Source: Clostridioides difficile ATCC 9689 = DSM 1296 (GTDB lineage Bacteria > Bacillota > Clostridia > Peptostreptococcales > Peptostreptococcaceae). Taken from it: a stretch of DNA of 64,000 nucleotides. The notes below the pieces were generated by a model, which was given only the letters and a program-made list of their open reading frames with translations, was not told where the DNA came from and did no database searches. Positions within the stretch are counted from its first letter, which is position 1, and every line of letters starts with the position of its first letter. Shown in pieces: positions 9,134 through 18,518 of the stretch. Both the position numbers and the translations under genes were made by a program. Where the stretch lies: the NCBI RefSeq assembly GCF_001077535.1, contig NZ_CP011968.1, forward strand, positions 2,542,001 to 2,606,000, given 5' to 3'.

Positions 9134-11272
9134 TTATTTATCTATAAATGCTTTTAATCTGTTTGTATAAAAATTAAAAACTATATCTTTTACCTCTAAT
9201 GCCATCTCTTCTATAGAGAATTTATTTATCTTATTAGTAAAAATTATATTGTCTATTAATGAACCACTTATTTCACTCATTATTTGTCTTTGATAACTTG
9301 GTGAATTTTTAGGAAGTAACATAAAAACTACATTGTCGATTTCTTCATTTGAATCTAGCACGATTCTATTCTCTAGTTTTATTATTGATAACTTCATAAT
9401 ATCTATTCTTTCACTCATACAATGTAACAATAGAATTTTTGATTCTTCTATATATGGAATTGAGATTTTTAATCTTTCTTTTAACGATTCTTTTATAGAG
9501 ATTATATCTTCACTAGATTTTGCAAATATTCTTGATGAGTCTTCAATAAGCTCACTTAAATCTTTACTTTCAAATTTTTCAAATCTAATTTCCTCTAAAA
9601 ATTGAAGAATATCTTTTCCTATATTCATACTTTCTGTTATCTGTTCATATACTTTATTCTTACTCTTAGTATCATTTTTCGCATTTAAATTGATTAATTT
9701 ATTTTGAGCTATAGATTTTATTTTTTCCTTGATTATCTGTTCATCATCTAAACTCATAAATGGACCTACACATATATAATTTAAACTTGTATTTAACTCA
9801 ACTGTAGACACTATTAAATCAACATCTTTTTCCTTTAAATACTCTTCATCTATGTTTATAGCTGATATGGTTTCAAGTATATTTAAATTAGGAAATTTAT
9901 TTTCAATCTTAGTTGATAAGAATCTTGAAGTACCTATTCCAGTGGGACATGCCACAACAATATTTATATTAGTATTCATCATAAGATTTTTTTCTATGGC
10001 TGATGCAAAGTGCATTGCAATATATCCTATTTCTGATTCAGGTATTGAATTTATATTTAGTTTATCTTTTATAATTCTAGAAATCTTTTCAACTCCATCA
10101 TAGGCATATGAATACTTGCTTTTTATTTCATCTAAAAGAGGATTTCTTATTTCTAATCCCATATTCAATCTATTTATAGAAGGCCCTAAGTGATTTGCTA
10201 GGTCTTTAAATAACCTCTCGTCATTTTTTAAACTTATTTTAAATTCATCTTCCGCCAAATCTATCATCTTATTTGTAATTTCCATTATTTCTATATCATC
10301 TAAGTTTAAAGCCTTATGGTTTGAAGATGACCTTTGCTTTGCACCTCTTATATGCATGGTTATATATCCAACCTCATCTACTGGTATATCCATGTTAAAA
10401 TCTGTTTCCATACCTTTTACGATTTCTTTAGCTAATTTAAACTCTTCTGTTATAGATAATTCTTTTAGAAACTCTTTATCCATAGTTATATTTTCACCAT
10501 TTTTTATCCTCTGTAAGGCTAATGAAATATGAACTACAAGCCCTATATATGCACTATCAGCTAAATTTACATCTAAATCTGAAAGCTTCTTTGTTAATGT
10601 AGCTTCAACTTTTCTTATTATGCACCTGTCCATTAAATTTAAAAGTCTATTTTCACTTAAAATTTCTATTGCTTTATCTGTTTGTATATTTTCACTTATA
10701 TTTCTGACCATATCTAGTATTTCTTTTTCATTGAATGAATCGTATATAAGATTTACATATGCCTCTCTAAAGCTTTTTTCTTGACCTTTTAAATAGACAC
10801 CAAGCCCTGGTTTTCTAACAAGCTCAATATCAAATCTTTCCAACCATTTACTTGCTAAGGCAAAATCATTATTCAGTACCCCTTCAGATACCTTTAATAT
10901 TTTTGCAAAATAATAGGATTTTACTGGCTCGTTAGAAACTAGTAGCTTTGATAATATAATTAAATTTCTTTCTTCCTTGCTGTATTCTTTTTCTATTTTT
11001 TCTTCTTCTAACAACTCAATTATAAAGTTTTGATTTTCTATATTTTCCTCTAAAATCAATCCCACTCCTGGTTTTTTTACAAAGTTAAAATCATTTTCAT
11101 CAAACCATTTTTCAATTCCAGACATATCTCTAAGTACAGTTCTTGAACTTAACTCTAAAGTCCCTGCAATCTCAGAAATAGTTATTGGAATGTTTTTCTT
11201 TGAATTTTCTACTATCATTAGTATTATCTTTTTTTGCCTAGATGTAATCTTCTTTTTTTTCAAATTATCCAC
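9134..11272 (-). CDS. mtlR: mannitol operon activator MtlR
   Basis: PTS-controlled transcription activator of 712 residues. Order of domains: helix-turn-helix region in the first ~90 residues (TSRQKKIILMIVE.., SSRTVLRDM), two PRDs with paired histidines (GLVVHISLA and GYITMHIRG; LANHLGPS and GYIAMHFAS), a GatB-like domain with phosphorylatable Cys in VACPTGIGTS, and a C-terminal IIA-Mtl-like domain. It is placed second in the operon, after mtlA, as in other Firmicutes. It has no AAA+ domain, so it works with the vegetative sigma factor, in keeping with the sigma-A type promoter seen upstream of mtlA. Confidence 0.93.
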   Translation of the reverse strand: MDNLKKKKITSRQKKIILMIVENSKKNIPITISEIAGTLELSSRTVLRDMSGIEKWFDENDFNFVKKPGVGLILEENIENQNFIIELLEEEKIEKEYSKEERNLIILSKLLVSNEPVKSYYFAKILKVSEGVLNNDFALASKWLERFDIELVRKPGLGVYLKGQEKSFREAYVNLIYDSFNEKEILDMVRNISENIQTDKAIEILSENRLLNLMDRCIIRKVEATLTKKLSDLDVNLADSAYIGLVVHISLALQRIKNGENITMDKEFLKELSITEEFKLAKEIVKGMETDFNMDIPVDEVGYITMHIRGAKQRSSSNHKALNLDDIEIMEITNKMIDLAEDEFKISLKNDERLFKDLANHLGPSINRLNMGLEIRNPLLDEIKSKYSYAYDGVEKISRIIKDKLNINSIPESEIGYIAMHFASAIEKNLMMNTNINIVVACPTGIGTSRFLSTKIENKFPNLNILETISAINIDEEYLKEKDVDLIVSTVELNTSLNYICVGPFMSLDDEQIIKEKIKSIAQNKLINLNAKNDTKSKNKVYEQITESMNIGKDILQFLEEIRFEKFESKDLSELIEDSSRIFAKSSEDIISIKESLKERLKISIPYIEESKILLLHCMSERIDIMKLSIIKLENRIVLDSNEEIDNVVFMLLPKNSPSYQRQIMSEISGSLIDNIIFTNKINKFSIEEMALEVKDIVFNFYTNRLKAFIDK

Positions 11273-11297
11273 TCCTAATTAGTGGTACTTTTTATTT

Positions 11298-12722
11298 TTA
11301 TTTAGATTCTAATCTTTTAAACAATGTATCTAAATTTGGGTCATTTAAAAAATTGTTTATTGAAACTATCTCAACACTTGAATTATTCTTAGCAACTCTT
11401 TCAACTAATGTATTGTGAGTTACTACTATTTGTGTATCATCTGGAAGATTATCAACAGATGAATTTGTAATTTCTATATTTAAGTCTAAGTTTTTTATTC
11501 TATTTTTAAATCTGGAAGCTCCCATTGCACTCGAACCCATTCCTGCATCACATGCAAATACAATCTTCTTAATCTCATTTACTTCAAGCTGTTTTTCGTC
11601 AATATTTTTCTCAGAGTTCTTACTTGCAGATTTCATATCACTCATTTTTGCTTTAGCTTCTTCTAAAGAAGTACTGTCTTCTTCACTTTGATTTGCTGAA
11701 GCTCTCTTAACAAATGGTGCTGCCACTAAGAATGATACAACTGTTGCCACTGCAACTCCTGCTAATACTGGAAGTAATCCTCCCTTTGGAGCTAGTGCCA
11801 TAAGTGCAAATATACTTCCTGGTGATGGTGCTGCTACAAGCCCAGCTCCTAATATTGAAAAAGTCAATATTCCTGCTGCTCCACCTGCCATTGTAGCCAA
11901 TATTAAAACTGGATTCATTAAAATATATGGGAAGTAAATTTCATGGATACCACCAAAGAAATGTATTATTACAGCTCCTGGTGCTGATTGTTTTACACTT
12001 CCTCTACTAAACATCCAATATGCTAATAGAACTCCTAAACCTGGTCCAGGGTTACTTTCTAGTAAGAACATTATAGATTTACCTGCTTCTTTTGCCTCAG
12101 CTATACCTATAGGCCCTAATATACCATGATTTATTGCATTGTTTAAGAATAATACTTTTCCAGGTTCTATAAATACTGAAACTAGAGGCAATAAACTTTT
12201 GCTAACTATAAATTGAACTCCAGATTCTATAAGAGCTGTCCCTGCTACTATTGCTGGTCCAATTGCATAAAATCCTAGTATTGCAAGAAGCATACCTATT
12301 ATACCTATTGAAAAGTTATTTACTAACATTTCAAATCCTGTTGGTATCTTTCCATCTACAAATTTATCAAACTTCTTAATTACCCATCCTGCAAATGGTC
12401 CCATTATCATTGCTCCGATAAACATTGGTATATCTGCACCAACAATTACTCCCATAGCTGCTGCTGCACCTATTACGCCACCTCTTTGTCCTGCTATTGC
12501 TTTACCACCAGTATAAGCTATCAATAGTGGTAAAAGGTATTTTATCATTGGGTCACCTATAGTACTCAATTTTTCATTAGGCATCCATCCTGTTGGTATA
12601 AATAATGCTGTTATAAGACCCCATGCTATAAAAGCTCCTATATTTGGCATTACCATACCACTTAAAAATTTCCCTACTCGCTGTATAGATGTCTTTATTG
12701 TCGATTGATTAGAACTACTCAT
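11298..12722 (-). CDS. mtlA: mannitol PTS transporter IICB
   Basis: Membrane transporter of 474 residues that imports mannitol and phosphorylates it. Residues 1-340 form the IIC channel, with NNAINHG near 194-200 and GIHEIYFPY near 258-266. A charged linker follows, then a IIB domain whose active cysteine is C391 in FACDAGMGSS. The IIA domain is on the separate mtlF product. First gene of the operon, with an AGGAGGT site and a clear promoter about 60 bases upstream. Confidence 0.95.
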   Translation of the reverse strand: MSSSNQSTIKTSIQRVGKFLSGMVMPNIGAFIAWGLITALFIPTGWMPNEKLSTIGDPMIKYLLPLLIAYTGGKAIAGQRGGVIGAAAAMGVIVGADIPMFIGAMIMGPFAGWVIKKFDKFVDGKIPTGFEMLVNNFSIGIIGMLLAILGFYAIGPAIVAGTALIESGVQFIVSKSLLPLVSVFIEPGKVLFLNNAINHGILGPIGIAEAKEAGKSIMFLLESNPGPGLGVLLAYWMFSRGSVKQSAPGAVIIHFFGGIHEIYFPYILMNPVLILATMAGGAAGILTFSILGAGLVAAPSPGSIFALMALAPKGGLLPVLAGVAVATVVSFLVAAPFVKRASANQSEEDSTSLEEAKAKMSDMKSASKNSEKNIDEKQLEVNEIKKIVFACDAGMGSSAMGASRFKNRIKNLDLNIEITNSSVDNLPDDTQIVVTHNTLVERVAKNNSSVEIVSINNFLNDPNLDTLFKRLESK

Positions 12723-12782
12723 AATTTTACCTCCTCTTGAATTATATTCTATATCGATATGATTCCCTTTTGTTATACTTTT

Positions 12783-12811
12783 ATTATAGAGTTTATATTT
12801 TATAGTAACAA
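12783..12811 (-). promoter_or_regulatory. sigma-A promoter of the mtl operon
   Basis: On the minus strand, -35 TTGTTA (12806-12811) and -10 TATAAT (12783-12788) are separated by exactly 17 bases, about 60 bases before the mtlA start codon. Confidence 0.8.
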
Positions 12812-12816
12812 CTTTA

Positions 12817-12829
12817 AGAAACCGTTTCT
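12817..12829 (-). promoter_or_regulatory. cre-like palindrome upstream of mtlA -35
   Basis: The 13-base palindrome AGAAACGGTTTCT (minus strand) resembles the CcpA site consensus TGWAANCGNTNWCA and abuts the -35 box. It fits carbon catabolite control of mannitol use. Binding itself is inferred. Confidence 0.6.
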
Positions 12830-12830
12830 A

Positions 12831-12859
12831 TGTCACTTTAGATAATGACATTTGTCATT
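12831..12859 (-). promoter_or_regulatory. probable MtlR operator
   Basis: A perfect inverted repeat, AATGACA-AA-TGTCATT (12844-12859), and a further TGTCA half site at 12831-12835 lie directly upstream of the mtl promoter, where an activator would bind. Assignment to MtlR is by position. Confidence 0.55.
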
Positions 12860-12861
12860 TT

Positions 12862-13300
12862 AGTTTTTGTTTAATTTTATTTATGTAGTATTTTGGAGTA
12901 TATGATTTTGTAAATAATACTATTTTTATAAAATATTTAAATTTAATAGAAATGAAAATAATAATTCAGTTAAATAAATTTATTAAATGTACTTTTGGAT
13001 ATACTAATATAGATTTAATTTATCTGTATTTTTGAGGTTTATACACTCTCTAGTAATATTATCAATATAAACTATACAAATGTAATTATATGAATCACTA
13101 AAGATTAATTTTAAATTAGCTACTATTAAACACTAAACATTATTTAATATACAACTTTACCCTATAAGGCAATATATATTAAACAAATTTAATTAAAATA
13201 GTTTAAATTTTTCAAAAATCTCAATATTTGACAAAATACTTTAATAAAATTAAAGAATAAGTTATAATTAATACTATCAATTATAAAAAGTATAAAAATA
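12862..13300. other. intergenic region before guaB
   Basis: AT-rich, no gene. I searched for a purine riboswitch on the plus strand and found none. A TTGACA (13228-13233) and a TATAAT (13263-13268) occur but are 29 bases apart, so they do not form one promoter; the real guaB promoter is uncertain. Confidence 0.4.
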
Positions 13301-13317
13301 TAAGGAGTGATTAAAAA

Positions 13318-14817
13318 ATGGCGTTTTATTTTGATACACCATCACATACTTTCAGTGAATACCTTCTTGTACCAGGTTTCTCTTCTACTGATTGTATACC
13401 TGCTAATGTAAGTTTAAAAACACCTGTTACTAAATTTAAAAAGGGCGAGGAAGCAGATATTTATATGAATATACCTTTGACTTCTGCTATTATGCAATCT
13501 GTTTCTGATGACAAAATGGCTATTGCACTTGCTAAAGAAGGTGGTATTTCATTTATATACGGTTCTCAAACTATTGAAAATGAAGCTGCTATGGTAGCAC
13601 GTGTTAAATCCCACAAAGCTGGTTTTGTTGTAAGTGATTCAAATATTAAACCTGATAACACATTAAAAGACATACTTGACTTAAAAGAAAAAACTGGACA
13701 TTCTACAGTAGCTGTTACTGAAGATGGAACTTCAACTGGTAAATTATTGGGTATTGTTGCAAGTCGTGATTATCGTATAAGTCGTATGGATTTAGATACT
13801 AAAGTTAGTGAATTTATGACTCCTATGTCATCTATAGTTTATGCTAACAAAGATGTTACTTTAAAGGAAGCAAACAACATTATATGGGACCACAAACTTA
13901 ATTCTCTTCCTGTACTTGATGATAATGGTAATCTTATGTATATGGTATTCCGTAAAGATTACTCTTCTCATAAAGAAAATCCACTTGAACTTTTAGATTC
14001 TTCTAAGAGATATGTAGTTGGAGCTGGTATTAATACTAGAGACTTTGCTGAACGTGTTCCTGCTTTAGTTGAAGCTGGTGCTGATGTTTTATGTATAGAT
14101 TCTTCAGAAGGTTTTTCTGAGTGGCAAAAAATAACACTTGATTTCATTCGTGAAAAATATGGTGATACAGTTAAGGTAGGAGCTGGAAATGTAGTTGACC
14201 GCGAAGGATTCCTTTACCTAGCTGAAGCTGGTGCTGACTTCGTTAAAGTTGGTATTGGTGGTGGTTCTATATGTATAACTCGTGAACAAAAAGGTATAGG
14301 ACGTGGACAAGCTACTTCTATAATTGAAGTTGCTCAAGCTAGAGACGAATACTTTGAAAAAACAGGTATTTATATTCCAATTTGCTCTGATGGTGGTATC
14401 GTTTATGACCATCATATAACTTTAGCTTTAGCTATGGGTGCAGATTTTATAATGCTTGGTAGATACTTCTCTCGTTTTGATGAGAGTCCAACTAACAAAG
14501 TTAATATAAATGGTAGTTATATGAAAGAGTATTGGGGAGAAGGTTCTGCTCGTGCTAGAAACTGGCAAAGATATGACCTTGGTGGAGATAAGAAACTTTC
14601 TTTTGAAGAAGGTGTTGACTCTTATGTGCCTTATGCTGGTTCTTTGAAAGACAATGTAACTCTTTCTTTAAGTAAAGTTCGTTCTACTATGTGTAACTGT
14701 GGAGCACTTAGCATTCCTGAACTTCAAAAAAATGCTAAACTTACACTTGTATCTTCTACTAGTATAGTTGAAGGTGGAGCTCATGATGTTATGTTAAAAG
14801 ATAATAGAAATTTATAA
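13318..14817 (+). CDS. guaB: IMP dehydrogenase, Tritrichomonas-like type
   Basis: Oxidises IMP to XMP with NAD, the committed step to guanine nucleotides. The 499-residue product has a barrel interrupted by two CBS motifs (about 100-220). The catalytic Cys is C319 in GGGSICIT and the flap dipeptide is R418-Y419. It looks unlike the usual bacterial GuaB: from memory it aligns almost without gaps to the Tritrichomonas foetus enzyme, with the same numbering of C319, R418, K310 and E431. The ATG follows AAGGAGTGA. It is a single-gene unit ending at a strong terminator and lies apart from other purine genes. Function is confident; the close protozoan resemblance is from recall. Confidence 0.93.
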   Translation: MAFYFDTPSHTFSEYLLVPGFSSTDCIPANVSLKTPVTKFKKGEEADIYMNIPLTSAIMQSVSDDKMAIALAKEGGISFIYGSQTIENEAAMVARVKSHKAGFVVSDSNIKPDNTLKDILDLKEKTGHSTVAVTEDGTSTGKLLGIVASRDYRISRMDLDTKVSEFMTPMSSIVYANKDVTLKEANNIIWDHKLNSLPVLDDNGNLMYMVFRKDYSSHKENPLELLDSSKRYVVGAGINTRDFAERVPALVEAGADVLCIDSSEGFSEWQKITLDFIREKYGDTVKVGAGNVVDREGFLYLAEAGADFVKVGIGGGSICITREQKGIGRGQATSIIEVAQARDEYFEKTGIYIPICSDGGIVYDHHITLALAMGADFIMLGRYFSRFDESPTNKVNINGSYMKEYWGEGSARARNWQRYDLGGDKKLSFEEGVDSYVPYAGSLKDNVTLSLSKVRSTMCNCGALSIPELQKNAKLTLVSSTSIVEGGAHDVMLKDNRNL

Positions 14818-14847
14818 TATAAATATACTTTAATCATTTAAACAATG

Positions 14848-14886
14848 AAAAAGAGACTTATCTCTATTTTGAGACAGTCTCTTTTT
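14848..14886. terminator. bidirectional terminator between guaB and telA
   Basis: Stem AAAAAGAGACT / AGTCTCTTTTT with an internal loop that can itself pair (CTC..GAG). A-rich on one side and T-rich on the other, it serves the convergent guaB and telA transcripts. Confidence 0.85.
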
Positions 14887-14901
14887 ATATTAGTATAATT
14901 T

Positions 14902-16059
14902 TTATTTAACTGTAAATTCAAGAAGCTTACTTTTAAGTTCATTTTCTATTTTTGATAATTCAACTTCTGCTTCTTGTCTCTTTATTCTACCATCATGTTG
15001 TATTTTAACTACCTCATCAATAGTAGATATTAGAGATTGATTCGTTTTCTTAATTGTGTCTATATCTACAATTCCTCTTTCTGATTCTTTTGCTGTTTCT
15101 ATTGTTCCCATCTTCAAAGTTTCTGCATTCTTTAATAAAAGCTCATTTGTCATATTACTAACTTCACGCTGTGCTTTCATAGCTTGATTTAAGTGAGAAA
15201 TTCCAAGAGCAAGCACTATTTGATTTTTCCATAATGGAATGGTATTTACTATAGTTGATTGAATCTTTTCTGCCATCAGATTATTACTATTTTGAACCAA
15301 TCTTATCTGAGGAGCCATTTGAAGCGATACCATTCTAGTTAATTCTAAGTCATGAATTTTCTTTTCAAATCTGTCACAAAGTGAAACCATATCATTTACA
15401 GATTGAGCATCTTCTGTTGAACCAGATAAACGAGCTTTTTCTCTCAACTTTGGCATCTCATATTCTTTCATATCCTTTAATTTTTGTTTTCCTGCTATAA
15501 TATACATAGTAAGCTCTTTTGAGTAAGCTAAGTTCAATTCATACATCTTATCAAGCATTGCTATATCTTTCAATATTTTAACCTGATGCTTTTGAAGCTC
15601 TTTGCTTACTTTATCCACATTTACCTCTGCACTATCATACTTAGTTTTTAAATTTGAAATTTTATTATTTGCCTTTTTAAAAATTCCTAAAAAACCACTT
15701 TGTTCTTTTTCATCTGCTGAAAATGCTTTTAAATCAGTAACTAGATTTGTAAGCATATCTCCAACTTCTCCTAAATCTCTTGTTTTTACACTCTTTAAAG
15801 CTGTTTCAGAAAAACTTGCTACCTTTTTTTGAGCACCAGCTCCATATTGCAAAATCATATTTGTATTTGTAATATCTATTTTTTCCGCAAATTCCTTTAC
15901 CATCTTGCGTTCAGATTCAGACAGTTTTTCTTCTTCTGGGTCTTTTTCATCCTTTTTCATTAATAAGTCAGAATTATCTATATCATTAGTGTTTGATTCT
16001 TCTCCAAATGGGTCAAGTGTCAAAGTTGGCATAACTGGTATATCATCTAAATTATTCAT
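14902..16059 (-). CDS. TelA/YaaN-family toxic anion resistance protein
   Basis: Cytoplasmic helical protein of 385 residues in the TelA (KlaA) family, which is linked to tellurite and other stress resistance but has no settled biochemical role. An acidic N-terminal tail (about 1-45) is followed by long predicted coiled coils. Family marks include the GFLGIFKKANNK region and the late segment around TIETAKESERGIVDID. It lies 114 bases downstream of an XpaC-like gene; the xpaC-yaaN pairing is common in Firmicutes. ATG with a GAGGAGAG site. Confidence 0.85.
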   Translation of the reverse strand: MNNLDDIPVMPTLTLDPFGEESNTNDIDNSDLLMKKDEKDPEEEKLSESERKMVKEFAEKIDITNTNMILQYGAGAQKKVASFSETALKSVKTRDLGEVGDMLTNLVTDLKAFSADEKEQSGFLGIFKKANNKISNLKTKYDSAEVNVDKVSKELQKHQVKILKDIAMLDKMYELNLAYSKELTMYIIAGKQKLKDMKEYEMPKLREKARLSGSTEDAQSVNDMVSLCDRFEKKIHDLELTRMVSLQMAPQIRLVQNSNNLMAEKIQSTIVNTIPLWKNQIVLALGISHLNQAMKAQREVSNMTNELLLKNAETLKMGTIETAKESERGIVDIDTIKKTNQSLISTIDEVVKIQHDGRIKRQEAEVELSKIENELKSKLLEFTVK

Positions 16060-16173
16060 TGTATCTTTCTCTCCTCTTCCTTCATAAAGTACTGATTAAC
16101 TTATATAATACACATTTTATACTTTATGACTAATTAATTGTTTAAAAATAACAGAATATTTTTTCTATTGAAG

Positions 16174-17094
16174 TTAAAATTTACCACTCGTTAATCCTTC
16201 TTGGACTAACATATTCTCTAAAACAGTAATATCTGTAGAAATATCAATGGCTTCATCTTCAAACAGATAGTCCAATTGATTTTCAAAAGCTACTACAATC
16301 GTATTCATTGTATTTTCAATACTTTCCATAGTTGTTGTTATATTTTCTCTATCAATTCCTTGTTCTTCCAATGTATGATATGAATTTAATAGTTTTAAAG
16401 TGGTTGGAAGATAATAATCCATAAATTTTTGTATTTGAGTAAGTTTTGATGGGTCATGTTTTACAACATCAAATATTTTACTTGTAACATCTTCTACTTG
16501 TACAATTTTATTGCCCATTGATTCTGATTTAATATTTTTATTAGCTTCTTTTATTTGTGTTAGATAATTCATTCCTTTATTTATAATTGTATCAACTTCA
16601 TTGGATTCATCAGTCTTTTCTTCTTCTTTGACTTCATATGCTACATCTTCATATCTTGGTGGAATAAAATCTTCATTTGTTAACACAATCTGATTATTTC
16701 TTTTATCAATATAAGTATTTATAAAGTAGTTTTTGTCTATCATCTTTTGTACATCTTTTATTATAAAATTTAATGATTTAGATGTGTTTTCTGCAATAAG
16801 TTCTACTGGAATAATATTTCTATTGTTTATAATTGTACAATATTTTTTATAACGAGAAATTTGGTCTCCTAATCTCTTACCTTTAAAAATACAAACTCCT
16901 CCTATAAGTAAAAATACTGCACATACTTGAATAGGAAGTATTACAGCCCATCCAATTATAATGGAAATAGTTGAAAGTACTAAGGCTGATAATGTAAATA
17001 AGCTTACCAAACCCCATCCAATTATTTTTAAAAATTTACTTAAAAATGAATTTATTAATACAGATTTTTTTGAAAAATTTTCTGATTTATACAT
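16174..17094 (-). CDS. XpaC-family membrane protein
   Basis: Protein of 306 residues of the XpaC (5-bromo-4-chloroindolyl phosphate hydrolysis) family. Two hydrophobic segments lie between about residues 28 and 72, followed by a cytoplasmic helical domain. The family name comes from a colony-colour phenotype; no enzyme activity is established. It pairs with the TelA-family gene downstream, and the two probably act together in the envelope stress response. A good sigma-A promoter lies 50-80 bases upstream. Confidence 0.8.
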   Translation of the reverse strand: MYKSENFSKKSVLINSFLSKFLKIIGWGLVSLFTLSALVLSTISIIIGWAVILPIQVCAVFLLIGGVCIFKGKRLGDQISRYKKYCTIINNRNIIPVELIAENTSKSLNFIIKDVQKMIDKNYFINTYIDKRNNQIVLTNEDFIPPRYEDVAYEVKEEEKTDESNEVDTIINKGMNYLTQIKEANKNIKSESMGNKIVQVEDVTSKIFDVVKHDPSKLTQIQKFMDYYLPTTLKLLNSYHTLEEQGIDRENITTTMESIENTMNTIVVAFENQLDYLFEDEAIDISTDITVLENMLVQEGLTSGKF

Positions 17095-17144
17095 ATTTTA
17101 TAATCCTTTCATTTTCACTAATATTATTAATATATTGCAGTTTG

Positions 17145-17174
17145 ATTATACAATTACTTACTTATTACTGTCAA
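17145..17174 (-). promoter_or_regulatory. sigma-A promoter of xpaC-telA
   Basis: Consensus TTGACA (17169-17174) and TATAAT (17145-17150) on the minus strand with an 18-base spacer. The long 5' leader of about 45 bases to the xpaC ATG is ordinary. Confidence 0.8.
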
Positions 17175-17220
17175 GGAATTTGAAATTCTACAAATTGTTT
17201 CAAATAAAGTAATAGACTTA

Positions 17221-17259
17221 AATATAAGCATATTTTAAATTAAAAATATACTTATATTT
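17221..17259. repeat. AT-rich inverted repeat beyond the 4hbD terminator
   Basis: Arms AATATAAGCATATTTT and AAAATATACTTATATT flank a five-base centre. It lacks a T tail and sits just past the terminator of the succinate operon and upstream of the xpaC promoter; function unknown. Confidence 0.4.
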
Positions 17260-17270
17260 AACTCCATATA

Positions 17271-17318
17271 AAAATAAGAGAACTTAACTTTAATTAAAAT
17301 TTAAGTTCCCTTATTTTT
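17271..17318 (-). terminator. terminator of the succinate/4-hydroxybutyrate operon
   Basis: Arms AAAATAAGAGAACTTA and TAAGTTCCCTTATTTT form a 16-base stem with two mismatches. On the minus strand it ends in TTATTTTTAT, about 60 bases after the 4hbD stop codon. Confidence 0.8.
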
Positions 17319-17380
17319 ATTTGTACATAAATATAATTAGCATTGTTTATGTTGACTATACATATAAATAAAAAATTGTA

Positions 17381-18499
17381 TTAATAAAGATTTGCAAATA
17401 TCTCTCTTATTTCCTCTCTACTAAGTTCTACATAATTATTAGCAAGTAGTCGTTGTTGATTTGCTATTGTACTATCTGTAAATTCATCTATCTGACTTTC
17501 AACCATTCCATATTCTCTCAAAGCTTTTTTAGCTATTAATTTATTTAAAAACTTTTCTAATTCTCCATAAACATCACAGTTAGGGTCACATTCAAGGGCA
17601 TCTGCTAAAATTTTTGTACATTTTATAATTTTTCCATTAGGTTTTTTTCTAGAATACATCTTAAATACTTCAGTAAAGAACTGATAATTTGCTTCACCAT
17701 GTGCAACATGGAAAGCTCCACCTATTGAATAAGATAGTGCATGAACTGCTGCACAACCAGCATTTCCAAAAGCAATTCCTGCATAATTTGATGCAAGTAC
17801 AAAGTCTCTAAGATGATTAAATCTCTCTTCTTCTCCTTTATCAACTATCTTCTTATACCCATCCATAATCATTTTTATTGCTTGTAGAGAATACATCTCT
17901 GTAAATGGACTTGCTTTTGGAGAAAGATAAGACTCAATAGCATGTATAAGAGCATCTACCGAACTTGTAACAAAGAATTTGTAAGGTAACCCTTTTACTG
18001 TCTCTGGAATTAACACTGCATAGTCTGCATATGTTTCTTCTACTGCAAGCCCCTTTTTAGTATGTTTAGATTTTAACTCTGCAATAGCTACATTTGTTAC
18101 TTCACTACCTGTACCACATGTTGTAGGAACTACTACTAACTCTTTTACTTTTTTAGGTGATACTTCTCCTTCAAATAAATCAATAGACTTTTCTGGAACA
18201 TCAAGTGCTAATATCTTACATATATCAACTATTGTTCCTCCTCCAAATGCAATAATTCTATCAAAATTGTATTTCTTCATTTCCTTTGTCATGGAGTCTA
18301 TCATTTCATCAGATGGTTCACCTGTTCCAAACTTTTCTTGAAAAATTAAATTTGTATCTATTCCAAGAGGTTTCATATATGGCTCATATATAAACTCATT
18401 AGTAATTACTAAATCATTTTTTCCTATTTTAAATTCTTCATTAAATTCTTTAAATGTATCAAAGTAAAATATCTTTGGAACTACTCTAAGTGCTTCCAT
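17381..18499 (-). CDS. 4hbD: 4-hydroxybutyrate dehydrogenase
   Basis: NAD-dependent iron-type alcohol dehydrogenase (372 residues) that reduces succinate semialdehyde to 4-hydroxybutyrate. It carries GGGTIVDI, the PTTCGTGSEVTNVA signature, and metal-binding histidines in SVDALIHAIE and the later HALSYS / FHVAHGEA segment. It resembles the Clostridium kluyveri enzyme closely. I chose the ATG at 18499, behind AGGGGTG; a longer frame begins at a TTG lying inside the end of cat2. Last gene of the operon, 20 bases after cat2. Confidence 0.93.
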   Translation of the reverse strand: MEALRVVPKIFYFDTFKEFNEEFKIGKNDLVITNEFIYEPYMKPLGIDTNLIFQEKFGTGEPSDEMIDSMTKEMKKYNFDRIIAFGGGTIVDICKILALDVPEKSIDLFEGEVSPKKVKELVVVPTTCGTGSEVTNVAIAELKSKHTKKGLAVEETYADYAVLIPETVKGLPYKFFVTSSVDALIHAIESYLSPKASPFTEMYSLQAIKMIMDGYKKIVDKGEEERFNHLRDFVLASNYAGIAFGNAGCAAVHALSYSIGGAFHVAHGEANYQFFTEVFKMYSRKKPNGKIIKCTKILADALECDPNCDVYGELEKFLNKLIAKKALREYGMVESQIDEFTDSTIANQQRLLANNYVELSREEIREIFANLY

Positions 18500-18518
18500 T
18501 ATTAACACCCCTCTATTA

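Noticed and set aside
8686-9147. 153-residue plus-strand frame opposite mtlF
   Set aside because: Shadow of the mtlF coding sequence; no ribosome site or plausible product.
12862-13300. Purine riboswitch before guaB
   Set aside because: The J2/3 signature TTTCTAC and paired GACTA are absent, unlike the clear example before xpt.
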